This document shows, one piece after another, positions 17,306-26,858 of a stretch of 58,173 nt of DNA. A program made the translations under genes and the position numbers. The stretch lies in assembly GCA_021783515.1 (NCBI GenBank), contig JAJXTV010000023.1, positions 1-58,173 on the forward strand. Direction: 5' to 3'. The stretch's first letter is position 1. Each line of letters starts with the position of its first letter. Below the pieces are notes generated by a model. It was not told the DNA's origin. It worked only from the letters and a program-made list of their open reading frames with translations, and ran no database searches. The stretch comes from Nitrospirota bacterium (GTDB taxonomy: Bacteria > Nitrospirota > Thermodesulfovibrionia > Thermodesulfovibrionales > UBA6898).

Positions 17306-18664
17306 ATGAAGAAAGACCGTCGGCATTCGAAAGAGGCCCGCATTAACGGAACGGAAGGACACAGCAGGAAACTCGAAGTCCCTCTGGCTGCTGGTGGCGG
17401 ATCGGAGAAAACGGAGTTCGAGGCGGCGCTTCAGGAGAGCGAGAAGCGGTATCGGGCCCTTTTCGAGGGCGCGGGGGACGCGATCTTTATTCTGGACGCC
17501 GAAGGAGAGAACCCGGGGAAGATCGTAACCGCCAACCAGGCGGCCGCCCGGATGCACGGATATACCATAGAAGAGCTCCTGACTCTGCACATCACCGATC
17601 TGGACACGCCCGATTCGGCCAAAGACGCGCCCTTGGTCATTCAAAGGATATTGGCCGGAGAATGGGTCAAGGAGGAGATCACTCACAGGAAGAAAAACGG
17701 AACCGTCTTTCCTGTCGAGATGAGCGCCGGCCTGCTTTCGGCTGATAATCACCGGTACGTGCTCGCCTTCGACCGGGACATCACCGAGCGGAAGAAGGCC
17801 GAAAAGGCCCTGCGGGAGCGTGAGGCGGAATATCGCTCGCTGGTCGAGTCAACCGAGGACTCGATCTACCTGGTCGACAGAAATTACCGCTACCTCTTCA
17901 TGAACAAGAAGCATTTGACGCGACTCGGCCTGACGGAAGACAGTTTCCGGAGCAAACGGTACGGAGATATCCATTCGCCGGAGGAGACGGAAGTGTTCGT
18001 CTCGAAGGTGGACGGCGTCTTCGAAACCGGAACGTCCGTCCGCCACGAGCATTTCAGCAGCCGCGACCGCCGGTATTTCCTCCGGACGCTGAGCCCGGTA
18101 AGGGACGAAAACGGCGCAGCGGTGGCCGTCACCGTGATCTCGAAGGACATCACCGAGCTCAAGGAGATGGAGGAAAGGCTTCGCGCCCTGTCGCTTACCG
18201 ACGAGCTCACCGGATTATATAACCGGCGGGGGTTTTTCGTGCTTGCCGACCAGTTGCTGAAGTTTGCAAAGCGGCAGAACAAGGCACTCTTCATGCTCTA
18301 TGCCGACATGGACAAGCTCAAGGGGATCAACGACTCGCTCGGCCATCATGCGGGGGATCGCGCGCTGGCAGATACCGCGGCCGTGCTGAAGGAGACCTAT
18401 CGCGAGTCCGATATCATCGCCAGGATCGGGGGAGACGAGTTCGTGGTGCTTCCGATCGGAGGGGGCGAGGACAATATCGAACTTATCACCGGGCGCATGA
18501 GGGAGCAGGTGGATACACTTAATGCCTGCCGGGATGATTATACGATATCGATCAGTTTCGGCGTTTCTTGCTTCGATCCTGAACGCCCCTGCACCATCGA
18601 CGAGCTGCTGGCGGAGGCGGAGCAGAGGATGTACGAACAGAAAAGGGGCAAGCGGAAGGCATAG
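17306..18664 (+). CDS. Diguanylate cyclase with two PAS domains
   Basis: This 452-residue cytoplasmic protein has PAS 1 at about 45-165 (ending FDRDITERKKAEKAL), PAS 2 at about 170-285 (ending ISKDITELKEMEERL) and GGDEF at about 290-445. The active-site motif GGDEF is intact. The product-inhibition site RESD sits five residues before it, so the enzyme should make c-di-GMP with feedback control. The GGDEF start signature DELTGLYNRRGF is standard. A ligand or cofactor for the PAS domains cannot be told. The stop lies 6 bp from the stop of the convergent acyl ligase gene. Confidence 0.93.
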   Translation: MKKDRRHSKEARINGTEGHSRKLEVPLAAGGGSEKTEFEAALQESEKRYRALFEGAGDAIFILDAEGENPGKIVTANQAAARMHGYTIEELLTLHITDLDTPDSAKDAPLVIQRILAGEWVKEEITHRKKNGTVFPVEMSAGLLSADNHRYVLAFDRDITERKKAEKALREREAEYRSLVESTEDSIYLVDRNYRYLFMNKKHLTRLGLTEDSFRSKRYGDIHSPEETEVFVSKVDGVFETGTSVRHEHFSSRDRRYFLRTLSPVRDENGAAVAVTVISKDITELKEMEERLRALSLTDELTGLYNRRGFFVLADQLLKFAKRQNKALFMLYADMDKLKGINDSLGHHAGDRALADTAAVLKETYRESDIIARIGGDEFVVLPIGGGEDNIELITGRMREQVDTLNACRDDYTISISFGVSCFDPERPCTIDELLAEAEQRMYEQKRGKRKA

Positions 18665-18670
18665 AACGCG

Positions 18671-21343
18671 CTACCGCTGCCGCTCCGCAATCTCCCGCAC
18701 CCTTTCTCTCAGCGCATATGCGAATCGCTCGTATATATCCGTCCCGGTGGCCTTCTCCATAGCGGCAGTGTTCCCTGCGCTCAGGGGCCGGCCGAAGGCA
18801 ACCGTGATCTTGCGGCATTTCGGCAGAACGGCCCCTTTCGGGAGCGCCTCGAATGCGCCCCGGATAGAGACAGGCACCGCCGGCGCCACCATCTCCGCGG
18901 CCAGGATGCCGACGCCCTTCCTGAACTCAAGGAGGGTACCGGCGGCAGAGCGGCCGCCTTCCGGGAAAACAATCAGGGAACGGCCGTTCCTCATCACATA
19001 GGCCGAGATCTGAAGGGCCCTGCTCAAGTATGCCGAGGAGTCGATCGGGATCACATGGGCTAGCTTGGCAAATCTCCCCTTCACCGGCCCGGTGAAAAAC
19101 TCGCTCAGCCCGAGCGAGTAGAGGTTTCTGAATTCTGCGAAGGGCAGCGACAGGATGACGGCAAACCCGTCGAGATAGCTCGTGTGGTTCGCGGCCAGGA
19201 TGAAGTTGCCGGTCTTCGGCAGGTTCTCCAGTCCGCGCGCCTCGAGGCGGAAACAGATTTTAAAGAGCAGCTTCAGCAGGGCAAAGACGAGATGAGACGG
19301 GAGCATCATGCTTTCGGACCGCTCGAGGGATACGAGCGAAAGATCGTCCTCCGGGAGCTCCCTCAGAAGGATCTCCTTCCAACCCGACCCGGCCGGACCT
19401 TCGGCCTGTTCCCCGGGCACTATCAGCCGCATGACGCCGTCGACCAGCTCCCTCACCGTACGGACATCCGCAAAGAAATTGTCCGGGAGCTTCGCCCCAA
19501 GAGATTTCTCGACCGATGCGGCAAGCTCGATCTTCGCAAGGGAATCGAGGCCGACATCGAGTTCGAGATTGTCATTGATGCCGATCCTTCGGCCTTCTTT
19601 GACAAACCGCCTCAGCTCGGCCGCGATCTTGCGAGGCACCTCCCCGGTAAAGGCCTCCTCAGGACCTTCTCCGGCAGGGGCGGCCGGCCCGCCTTCTCCC
19701 CGAAGCAGAAAACGCCTGACCTTCCCGAGCGGCGTCCGGGGCAGCGGCTCGGCCCGGATCGAAAAGCCGGTCACCCTCATCGAAGGCGGAACCTTCGCCG
19801 ACATCCCGCTTATTTCCCACTTGATTGCCTCCCGGATATCCGAAATCTTCGCGTTTTTTACATATTCGAGATCGGGTACGATTACCGCGTGGAGCGCTTC
19901 TTCTTTCTCGCCCGCGCCGGTGACGCAGAGCTCTTTTATCAGAGGCGAACCGGAATAAAGCTTCTCGACGTCCTCGGGATAGATATTCTTTCCCGAGCTG
20001 AGGACGATCACCTCCTTCGAGCGTCCGGTAATGACCAGGTATCCGTCTCTGTCGATCCGGCCGATATCCCCTGTCCTGAGCCAGCCGTCATGAATAGCTT
20101 CCGCTGTGGCGGCGGGGTTGTTGTAATATCCCCTCATCACCATGGGACCCCTGATCTCGATCTCACCCTGGCCTTTTTCGTCCGCGTCGCGGATCCTGAG
20201 CTCGACCGAAGGAAGAGGTTTGCCCGCGGAACCCGGTCTTCTTTCTTCCATCGGATTGAAGGTCACCACAGGTGCGGTTTCGGTCAATCCGTAGCCTTCC
20301 AGAACGGTAAAGCCCAATGCCTCGAGGTCCCTCATCACCCCCGGATCGAGTCTGGCCCCGCCGCTTCCGATAAACCTGAAACGCGGGCCGAAGGCGCGGT
20401 GCACCGATGAAAAAAAGACGCGCCCGATATTGATGCCGCTGTGCTCGCGCAGGAATCCGCATAGCCGCAGCATGCCCGCGGACATGGCCGCGAGGGGGCC
20501 CGGGAAATTCTCCATTTTCGAGATAATGCTGTTTCGGATCATTGCGAGAAGCTGCGGGACCCCGATCAGGACGCTCACCCCCTTTTCGCTCATCGCAGCC
20601 GTCAGGTCCGGCCCCTTAAGGCTGGGGGGGTAGGTGATCGACGCCCCGAGAAAAAGGGGGACGAGAAACGTGCACATGAATGCATAGGTATGATGAAGCG
20701 GCAGCACGGAGAGCACATTGTCTTCGGGGGTGACGAGTCCGGCGCCGATCAGCGCCGCAGCATCCGAGCAGAAGTTCGCCTGCGTCAGCACCACGCCTTT
20801 CGGCTTGCCCGTCGTCCCCGAGGTGTAAATGATCGACGCGATGTCGTCGGAAGCCGCAGCAGGAAGGTCTCCTGATGGTTTCATCGACAGAAGAGCCCGG
20901 TAGCCGGGAGAATCGATATTAATGAGTGTAATTCCGCCCACCGGAGCCGGGGGAGCATTGTGCAGATATGCCTCGATATTGTCACGGGTCCGACGGCTGT
21001 GAATTACTATTGCCGCTCCGGAATCCCTCAGAAGATTGCCTATCTCCCCGGCCCCGAGCTGAGGGTCGATCGGGACCGCCACCCCTCCGGACCGAACAAT
21101 GGAGAGGTAGGCTCGGCACCACTCCGGGCTGTTTTCCGATATGATCGCCGCTCTGTCGCCCGGCCGCAGCCCTGCTTCCCGCAGATGCCCGGCAACCGCG
21201 TCCGCGCCCGTGGTGAATTCCTTATAGGAGAGCATCTTCCAGCCGCCGTCGTGCCAGTGAAAGGCGGGGCTGTCGGGATGCCGGCCGGCAGCCTCGAGTA
21301 TGCCTTGCGGGATAGTGACTATGTTCGGGGCTGGCTCATTCAT
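18671..21343 (-). CDS. Acyl-AMP ligase, acyl carrier protein and PlsC acyltransferase fused in one chain
   Basis: This 890-residue protein has three parts. Residues about 1-555 form an ANL-superfamily ligase with the P-loop IIYTSGTTGKPKG and the later GYGLTETAPV and WLRTGDIGRIDRDGYLVI. Residues about 580-655 form an ACP-like domain with the phosphopantetheine serine in LDVGLDSLAKIEL. Residues about 680-885 form a PlsC acyltransferase with NHTSYLDG (HX4D) and FPEGGRSAAG. This suggests activation of a free fatty acid, loading onto the built-in ACP and transfer to a lysophospholipid or glycerol-phosphate, similar in logic to Aas but with its own carrier. There are no membrane helices except possibly near 690. 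It is divergent from 21482. Confidence 0.88.
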   Translation of the reverse strand: MNEPAPNIVTIPQGILEAAGRHPDSPAFHWHDGGWKMLSYKEFTTGADAVAGHLREAGLRPGDRAAIISENSPEWCRAYLSIVRSGGVAVPIDPQLGAGEIGNLLRDSGAAIVIHSRRTRDNIEAYLHNAPPAPVGGITLINIDSPGYRALLSMKPSGDLPAAASDDIASIIYTSGTTGKPKGVVLTQANFCSDAAALIGAGLVTPEDNVLSVLPLHHTYAFMCTFLVPLFLGASITYPPSLKGPDLTAAMSEKGVSVLIGVPQLLAMIRNSIISKMENFPGPLAAMSAGMLRLCGFLREHSGINIGRVFFSSVHRAFGPRFRFIGSGGARLDPGVMRDLEALGFTVLEGYGLTETAPVVTFNPMEERRPGSAGKPLPSVELRIRDADEKGQGEIEIRGPMVMRGYYNNPAATAEAIHDGWLRTGDIGRIDRDGYLVITGRSKEVIVLSSGKNIYPEDVEKLYSGSPLIKELCVTGAGEKEEALHAVIVPDLEYVKNAKISDIREAIKWEISGMSAKVPPSMRVTGFSIRAEPLPRTPLGKVRRFLLRGEGGPAAPAGEGPEEAFTGEVPRKIAAELRRFVKEGRRIGINDNLELDVGLDSLAKIELAASVEKSLGAKLPDNFFADVRTVRELVDGVMRLIVPGEQAEGPAGSGWKEILLRELPEDDLSLVSLERSESMMLPSHLVFALLKLLFKICFRLEARGLENLPKTGNFILAANHTSYLDGFAVILSLPFAEFRNLYSLGLSEFFTGPVKGRFAKLAHVIPIDSSAYLSRALQISAYVMRNGRSLIVFPEGGRSAAGTLLEFRKGVGILAAEMVAPAVPVSIRGAFEALPKGAVLPKCRKITVAFGRPLSAGNTAAMEKATGTDIYERFAYALRERVREIAERQR

Positions 21344-21481
21344 CGGGTTCGCTGTTTCTCAATCATACACCAAAACCGGACACGAGAAAAGTCAGGGATA
21401 GGGGCAAAGAGCAAGGAGTGAAGACTGAGGAAGGGTATGGAGTATTATGCTGCGATGGGGTTAATATAGGGGCAGGGCGCA

Positions 21482-22567
21482 ATGGGGAAAGGACTTGATA
21501 TAGAAGGGCTGAAACAGGCGGTTAAGTTTAATTGCGACATCTCCGATGCGCAGTACTGGGGGAACTATTCCATCTGCGGCCTGCTTCTTTCACTGAGGGG
21601 GCTCTTCCGCCACGAGAAAGCGGTCCCGCCCTGGGAAGCGATATCGCATGCGGCCGTCTCTTCGTGGATCGCCGAAAGAGAGGCCCGGTGGCAGGAGATC
21701 TCCGACGACGAGTTCGTCCGGCTTTCGGTGGGCGGCCGGGAATACGGGCCTTTCGAGATAGAGGGGATCAACAGCCGGCTCGAAGAGGACCGGATCATAT
21801 ACGGTGCCGGGCTCGGCATCTACGGCAAACCCTCTTTTTTCCTGGCCGGGCTGGTTTCAAAGAGTACGGTCGAAGGACACGAAGTCAGCATCTCCGGAAA
21901 GGAGTTCGTCAGGGACCTCGCCGCCTATCCCGCAATGCTCCAGAACAATGCGATCTTCGTCAGGAGAGAGGCGCTGGGCTCTCTGCTCTGGGACAAACTG
22001 GAGGAGATGCGGCTGACCCGCAGCACGGGCGCGCTGCATTATGCGTTTTCCCAGTTCGGGATCGCGCCGGAGGAAGGGTTGTCCGAAGCTCTGTACCGCC
22101 GGGTCTGCGGGATCGCCGAGGGGGAAACGGAGGTATACATCCGCCACGAAATCGGCGAGGCGGCGGAGGGGCGCAGGCTCGGCAGCAACTGGAAGGAGCT
22201 GCTCTGCGGCAGGATCAGCCGAAGGGTAGAAACCTATCTGAGGAGCGTCAAGGACCTCCTTTCCGATACTACCGAAGGCGGCATGCTGAGATATATCATC
22301 GAGCACGAAAAGAAGGGCGCCCTCGGTTTCTACCTTTCGTTCATGGGAGGCTTTCGGACGGTGATATTTCCGGAGCTACCCGAACTCTTCCCTGACTTCG
22401 TACGCAGCGAAGACTGGGCGCGGGTCGAAGAAGCGCGCGGAATCGGCTATCGAAGGGCAGAGGCGCTGGCCCAGAGGGCGCTCGGGATCTTACGGATTCA
22501 TGGAGAAGACGCGGGCGAGGCGATCGAGAGGGAATTGATGGACGGCGGGTTGCCGGAGCAGCGTTAG
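21482..22567 (+). CDS. Conserved protein of unknown function (possibly the Sfum_1244 group)
   Basis: This 361-residue soluble protein has no signal peptide or membrane segment. I could not assign a catalytic motif. The N-terminus (FNCDISDAQYWGNYSICGLLLSLRGLFRHEK) and the middle (LQNNAIFVRREALGSLLWDKLEEM) have the look of the uncharacterised Sfum_1244 family of anaerobes. That link is from memory and unverified. The composition is acidic and rich in Glu/Arg, with two Cys. It stands alone between the divergent acyl ligase and the convergent HD-GYP gene. The start ATG at 21482 follows GGGGCAGGGCGCA. Confidence 0.6.
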   Translation: MGKGLDIEGLKQAVKFNCDISDAQYWGNYSICGLLLSLRGLFRHEKAVPPWEAISHAAVSSWIAEREARWQEISDDEFVRLSVGGREYGPFEIEGINSRLEEDRIIYGAGLGIYGKPSFFLAGLVSKSTVEGHEVSISGKEFVRDLAAYPAMLQNNAIFVRREALGSLLWDKLEEMRLTRSTGALHYAFSQFGIAPEEGLSEALYRRVCGIAEGETEVYIRHEIGEAAEGRRLGSNWKELLCGRISRRVETYLRSVKDLLSDTTEGGMLRYIIEHEKKGALGFYLSFMGGFRTVIFPELPELFPDFVRSEDWARVEEARGIGYRRAEALAQRALGILRIHGEDAGEAIERELMDGGLPEQR

Positions 22568-22582
22568 CCGCGGGCCGGGGGC

Positions 22583-23896
22583 TCAGGCGACGATATGCTG
22601 GGGTTCGATATTGCTCGCAAAGATCTCTACCAGTTCCTGATCGAACTGGGTCCCCGCTTTCCGCTTCAGCTCCTCGACCGCTTCGTGAAAGCCGACCGGC
22701 ACCCGGTATGAGGTGGTGCTGATCATCGCATCGAAAGCCTCGGCGATCGCGATAATCCTCGCCTCGATCGGAATATCCTCGCCTTTGAGGCCGGAAGGAT
22801 AGCCGTAGCCGTCGTATCGCTCGTGGTGGTAAAGGATAAAAGGAGCGATATCCTCGTAAAAGTTAATCGGCTTGATCATCTCATAACCGATCGAGGGATG
22901 CCGCGAATATTCCTCTTTCCGGAAGGCGTCGTCCGAGCTGATCTTCAGGAAGCCGACGTCGTGGAGCAGGCTCGCAAAATAAAGCCTCTTCTTTTCTTCT
23001 TCCGTCATGTTCATGCCCTTTGCGATGATATTGCCGTACCTCGCCACTCTCCGTGAATGGCCTCTCTTCTCGGGGATATGGAAGTCAATCGCCTCCAGCA
23101 GCATCTCGGTAAGATGGATTTCATAGTTCTTCTGGTCCTCGAAGAACTTCGTCTGGATGATCGAGATCGCGGCCTGTCCGGCAAGATACATGATCACCTC
23201 TTCGTCCCTGTCACGGTAGGCATACCCCCCCTGCTTGTTGAGCAGTTCGAGCACCCCGATAACGCCGGTCCCCGTCATCAGGGGGACGCAGAGGACTGAT
23301 TTGGTTTCGAACCCCGTCATCGCATCGACGTCGCGGGTGAACCGGGGGTCCTGGCTGGCATCCGCGATGCGCACCGGCTCCCCGTTCTTCGCCACCCATC
23401 CGGCGATGCCTTTTCCCGTTTCGACCGACGTTCCGACCAGCTGCTCCGCTTTTTCGCCCTTTACGATCTTGAAGATGAGGGCGTCGCCGTCGACCAGCAG
23501 GATCGATCCGGCCGAGGAACTCGTGATCGTCAGGGCATGATCAAGGATCTTCTCCAGGAGGATGTCGCCATATATCTCCTGCCGCAGATCGCTCGTGATG
23601 CCGAGTATGCGATCGAGTCTGTTCCCGTAGTCCCTGACGATCCGGAGCACCTGCCTCGATATGCTCACGTTGTAGTAGAGGCCGACCACCGAGAGAAAGA
23701 AGGTGATGCCGATGATCACCCCGATCGAGATGTCCGGCATGAAATTCAGAAAAGTCACTTCGGGGGCGAACAGGTATCTGACGATGACCGCCAGGAGGGT
23801 GGCGATGACGAAGGCTACTATAGCGATGGAAAAGCGGAATTTCCTGCTGATTTCCGCGATGACCGAATTATGACCTCTATGGTCCTCTTCCATCAT
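22583..23896 (-). CDS. Membrane GAF-HD-GYP protein, probable c-di-GMP phosphodiesterase
   Basis: From the ATG at 23896 the product is 437 residues; a TTG at 23902 is the alternative. Two transmembrane helices (about 22-45 and 57-80) precede a GAF domain (about 105-265) and an HD-GYP domain (about 275-430). The catalytic motifs are complete: HSRRVARYG, LLHDVGFLKI and HHERYDGYGYPSGLKGEDIP. It should hydrolyse c-di-GMP and oppose the cyclase at 17306. A promoter-like TTGACA-17-TAAAGT (23930 down to 23902) would start RNA almost at the ATG, so the message may be leaderless. A GC hairpin sits at 23946-23963 between this gene and hisD. Confidence 0.9.
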   Translation of the reverse strand: MMEEDHRGHNSVIAEISRKFRFSIAIVAFVIATLLAVIVRYLFAPEVTFLNFMPDISIGVIIGITFFLSVVGLYYNVSISRQVLRIVRDYGNRLDRILGITSDLRQEIYGDILLEKILDHALTITSSSAGSILLVDGDALIFKIVKGEKAEQLVGTSVETGKGIAGWVAKNGEPVRIADASQDPRFTRDVDAMTGFETKSVLCVPLMTGTGVIGVLELLNKQGGYAYRDRDEEVIMYLAGQAAISIIQTKFFEDQKNYEIHLTEMLLEAIDFHIPEKRGHSRRVARYGNIIAKGMNMTEEEKKRLYFASLLHDVGFLKISSDDAFRKEEYSRHPSIGYEMIKPINFYEDIAPFILYHHERYDGYGYPSGLKGEDIPIEARIIAIAEAFDAMISTTSYRVPVGFHEAVEELKRKAGTQFDQELVEIFASNIEPQHIVA

Positions 23897-24006
23897 TATC
23901 AACTTTACTGTAGATGCGAAAATATGTCAATAATACGACACCTTAAGCCCCGGCTTCGGGGGCCGAAAAACTTGAATAATTACCGTCCAACCTATAGAAT
24001 GAAAGG

Positions 24007-25287
24007 ATGCGGATAATAAAAAAAGAGAGGGAGTTATCGGAGTTCATCGCGAGGCTGCGGGGCCGTGACTCGTCGGCGAACCTCGAAGTCGAAACAACGG
24101 TAAAGCGGATTCTCTCGGACGTCGAAAAAACCGGCGATGCCGCAGTGCTCACCTATACCCGCAGATTCGACAGGAACACGGCTTCGAGACTCAGGATGAG
24201 GCCCTCCGAAATAGAAAAATTCGCTGACAGGGCCGACCCGAAGGCGGTGAAGGCCCTCGAACTCTCCGCAAAGAGGATCAGAAAGTTTCACGCCCTGCAG
24301 AGAGAAGAATCGTGGTCGGTTACCTCCGGCGGGGCCATTCTGGGCCAGATGATCCGGCCGATCGAGCGGGTGGGAGTCTATGTCCCCGGCGGAAAGGCGG
24401 CCTATCCCTCTACCGTCCTTATGAATGTGATCCCCGCCCAGGTGGCGGGCGTAAAGGAGATCGCGCTCTGCGTACCGCAGCCGGACGGCCTCATCAACCC
24501 TTACGTGATGTCGGCGGTGCGGATGCTGGGAGTACAGGAGGTCTATCGCGTCGGAGGGGCGCAGGCGGTCGCCGCCATGGCGTACGGCACGAAGAGCATT
24601 CCGAAGGTGGACAAAATCGTCGGGCCCGGCAATATCTTCGTCGCGACCGCAAAGAAGATGGTCTTCGGGCTGGTCGACATCGACATGATCGCCGGGCCGA
24701 GCGAGATCCTGATCATCGCGGACGATTCCGCCGACACCTCTTTCATTGCGGCCGACCTGCTGAGCCAGGCGGAGCACGACGAGCTCGCCTCGTCCGTTCT
24801 TATTACCGACTCGGCGCGGTTGGCCGTGGCGGTCGCCGAAGAAGTCGAACGGCAGCTTGAGCGCCTGAAAAGGCGGAAGATCGCCCGTGCCTCAATCGAC
24901 AATTTCGGCGCCCTGATTATCTCAAGGGACCTGCACAAGGCAGCCGCCTTCGCCAACCGCATCGCGCCCGAACACCTCGAGATCATGACGGCGGCTCCCG
25001 AGCGGCTTCTGCCGCTTATCACAAACGCCGGCGCCGTTTTTCTCGGAGCCTGGACGCCGGAGGCGCTGGGCGACTATTCTGCAGGCCCCAACCACACCCT
25101 GCCGACCGGGGGCACCTCCCGCTTTTTTTCCCCTCTGGGGGTCTACGATTTTTACAAGCGCTCGAGCCTTGTCGGCTTTACCCGGAGAGGCTTTCTCCGG
25201 TTGTCGAAGATCGTCGAGACGATCGCCGACACCGAAGGGCTCGAGGCGCATGCAAATACCATAAGAATCAGAAAACAAAAGAAGTAG
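24007..25287 (+). CDS. hisD: Histidinol dehydrogenase
   Basis: This 426-residue enzyme has normal family length. It oxidises L-histidinol to L-histidine with two NAD, the last step of histidine synthesis. Diagnostic stretches are RPIERVGVYVPGGKAAYPS, VGGAQAVAAMAYGT, IVGPGN, IAGPSEILIIAD, AEHDELASS and the C-terminal GPNHTLPTGGTSRF. The Zn and catalytic His/Glu/Asp residues fall in these stretches. The ATG follows AAAGG at close range. hisG follows after 35 bp, so the two form an operon that lacks the other his genes. Confidence 0.97.
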   Translation: MRIIKKERELSEFIARLRGRDSSANLEVETTVKRILSDVEKTGDAAVLTYTRRFDRNTASRLRMRPSEIEKFADRADPKAVKALELSAKRIRKFHALQREESWSVTSGGAILGQMIRPIERVGVYVPGGKAAYPSTVLMNVIPAQVAGVKEIALCVPQPDGLINPYVMSAVRMLGVQEVYRVGGAQAVAAMAYGTKSIPKVDKIVGPGNIFVATAKKMVFGLVDIDMIAGPSEILIIADDSADTSFIAADLLSQAEHDELASSVLITDSARLAVAVAEEVERQLERLKRRKIARASIDNFGALIISRDLHKAAAFANRIAPEHLEIMTAAPERLLPLITNAGAVFLGAWTPEALGDYSAGPNHTLPTGGTSRFFSPLGVYDFYKRSSLVGFTRRGFLRLSKIVETIADTEGLEAHANTIRIRKQKK

Positions 25288-25322
25288 CATGTAATCATCT
25301 TCATGCAATGAAAGGATAAACA

Positions 25323-26207
25323 GTGAAGACAAAAAATAAGATTCTGCGACTCGGACTCCCCAAAGGCAGCCTTCAGGAATCGACGCTCAAGCTCTTTCGG
25401 AAGGCGGGGTATCATATCACGGTTTCGAGCCGTTCCTATTATCCGTCCTTTGAAGACCCGGGGATCGAATCCATGCTTATCCGGGCGCAGGAGATGGCAC
25501 GGTATGTCGAAAGCGGCATCCTCGACTGCGGCCTGACCGGCTACGACTGGATCATGGAGCAGGCGGCCGACGTCAAGGAGGTTGCCGAGCTGAACTATGC
25601 GAAGGAAGGGCTCCGGCCGGTCAGGTGGGTGATCGCGGTCCCGAACGATTCGAAGATCAGGAGCGTCAGGGACCTCAACGGCAAGAGGATCGCGACCGAG
25701 CTCGTGGGATTCACCAGGCGGTATCTGAAATCGAAGAAGGTAAAGGCCGAGATAGATTTTTCCTGGGGCGCTACCGAAGTGAAGCCCCCCCACCTGGCCG
25801 ATGCGATCGTCGAGCTCACCGAAACCGGCACCTCCCTCAGGGCAAACAACCTCAGGATCGTCGAAACGATCCTCGAGTCGAGCACCCGCTTCATCTCCAA
25901 CAGGAAGGCGTGGCAGGACGGCTGGAAGAGGCAGAAGATGGAGAATATCGTGATGCTCCTGAAGGGCGCCCTTGCCGCGGAAGAAAAGGTCGGCATGAAG
26001 ATGAACGTGCAGAAGAAAGACCTCAAGAGGGTGATGAGCCTCCTGCCCGCCATGCACTCCCCTACGATATCCGCGCTGTCGGATGCCGGGTGGTATGACC
26101 TCGATGTCGTCATGGACGAAAAGATACTCGTCGAACTCATTCCGAAGCTGAAGAAGGCCGGAGCCTCCGGGATAGTCGAGTATCAGCTGAACAAGGTGAT
26201 CCCGTAA
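25323..26207 (+). CDS. hisG: ATP phosphoribosyltransferase, long form
   Basis: This 294-residue protein starts at a GTG with GAAAGGA upstream. It catalyses the first step of histidine synthesis (ATP + PRPP). The catalytic part is seen in [22 protein letters not shown] and [24 protein letters not shown]. The length and the C-terminal 80 residues ([25 protein letters not shown] onward) match the long form with its own histidine-binding regulatory domain, so no HisZ partner is needed. It is downstream of hisD and ends before a terminator. Confidence 0.95.
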   Translation: MKTKNKILRLGLPKGSLQESTLKLFRKAGYHITVSSRSYYPSFEDPGIESMLIRAQEMARYVESGILDCGLTGYDWIMEQAADVKEVAELNYAKEGLRPVRWVIAVPNDSKIRSVRDLNGKRIATELVGFTRRYLKSKKVKAEIDFSWGATEVKPPHLADAIVELTETGTSLRANNLRIVETILESSTRFISNRKAWQDGWKRQKMENIVMLLKGALAAEEKVGMKMNVQKKDLKRVMSLLPAMHSPTISALSDAGWYDLDVVMDEKILVELIPKLKKAGASGIVEYQLNKVIP

Positions 26208-26221
26208 TTTTTTCTCTGCGG

Positions 26222-26244
26222 GGCGGCAAATGCCGCATTTTTCC
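26222..26244 (+). terminator. Terminator after hisG
   Basis: The stem GCGGC (26223-26227) with GCCGC (26232-26236) has a 4-base loop and is followed by ATTTTT. It closes the hisD-hisG operon and directly precedes the speD promoter. Confidence 0.7.
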
Positions 26245-26272
26245 TTGACAAGATTTGTGGTTGTGCTATAAA
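26245..26272 (+). promoter_or_regulatory. Sigma-70 promoter of speD
   Basis: A perfect TTGACA (26245-26250) and TATAAA (26267-26272) are separated by 16 bp. RNA would start near 26279, leaving a 5' leader of about 56 bases. Confidence 0.7.
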
Positions 26273-26334
26273 ATGATTAGCTTAAGGCTGCGCAGTGGCA
26301 GCCCATATTATAATTGGTGAAGGGGGGTAAAGGA

Positions 26335-26742
26335 TTGCATGCTTTAGGTACCCACTTATTGGTGGAATTGAGGGAGTGCAACCCCGAAATTCTCAAAGAC
26401 CTCACCAGGGTCAAAAACGCGCTGGTCTCGGCGGCAAGAGAGGCCAAAGCGACTATTGTCGACATATCCTTCCACGAGTTCAATCCTTTCGGTATTAGCG
26501 GCATGGTAGTTATCGCGGAATCTCATCTTTCGATTCACACATGGCCGGAGTACTCATATGCGGCTGTGGATATCTTTACCTGCGGCGATATCATCAAGCC
26601 AGAAGTGGCGGCGTCTTTTCTCATCGAGCAGTTCGAGAGCAAGAGCCCTTCGATTGTGGAGCTGAAAAGGGGAATACTCTCGCACGCCAACGAGAAATTG
26701 CCGCACAAAATCACCGACGCAGAGCTTCAACCGACGATCTGA
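26335..26742 (+). CDS. speD: S-adenosylmethionine decarboxylase proenzyme
   Basis: This short bacterial/archaeal (SpeH-type) enzyme decarboxylates SAM to give the aminopropyl donor for spermidine. The proenzyme cleaves itself at the serine in ESHLSIHTWPE to make the pyruvoyl cofactor; the Cys of FTCGD is also conserved. The TTG at 26335 is chosen because AAGGGGGG lies 7 bases before it and HALGTHLLVEL then matches the family N-terminus. TTG 26314 and GTG 26317 are alternatives. No spermidine synthase gene is adjacent. The SAM synthetase at 37964 and mtnA at 33103 belong to the same metabolite cycle. Confidence 0.93.
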   Translation: MHALGTHLLVELRECNPEILKDLTRVKNALVSAAREAKATIVDISFHEFNPFGISGMVVIAESHLSIHTWPEYSYAAVDIFTCGDIIKPEVAASFLIEQFESKSPSIVELKRGILSHANEKLPHKITDAELQPTI

Positions 26743-26811
26743 GGCAGCACCCGCGATCTGATCTGACCGCCTGTTTCCGAGCAGGAAAGCTGCGGCCGAT
26801 TCCTCCATAAA

Positions 26812-26837
26812 AAAATCCCCCTGAAAAGGGGGATTTT
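26812..26837. terminator. Bidirectional terminator between speD and pgk
   Basis: AAAATCCCCC (26812-26821) pairs with GGGGGATTTT (26828-26837) across a 6-base loop, with T-runs on either strand. It serves the two convergent transcripts. Confidence 0.85.
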
Positions 26838-26858
26838 CGTCTTCTCTGTTCGGGAGTC

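Noticed and set aside
16991-17752. Long open frame on the minus strand opposite the start of the GGDEF gene
   Set aside because: It is the mirror of the real PAS-GGDEF coding sequence and crosses the non-coding element; composition is low-complexity and no family is recognisable.
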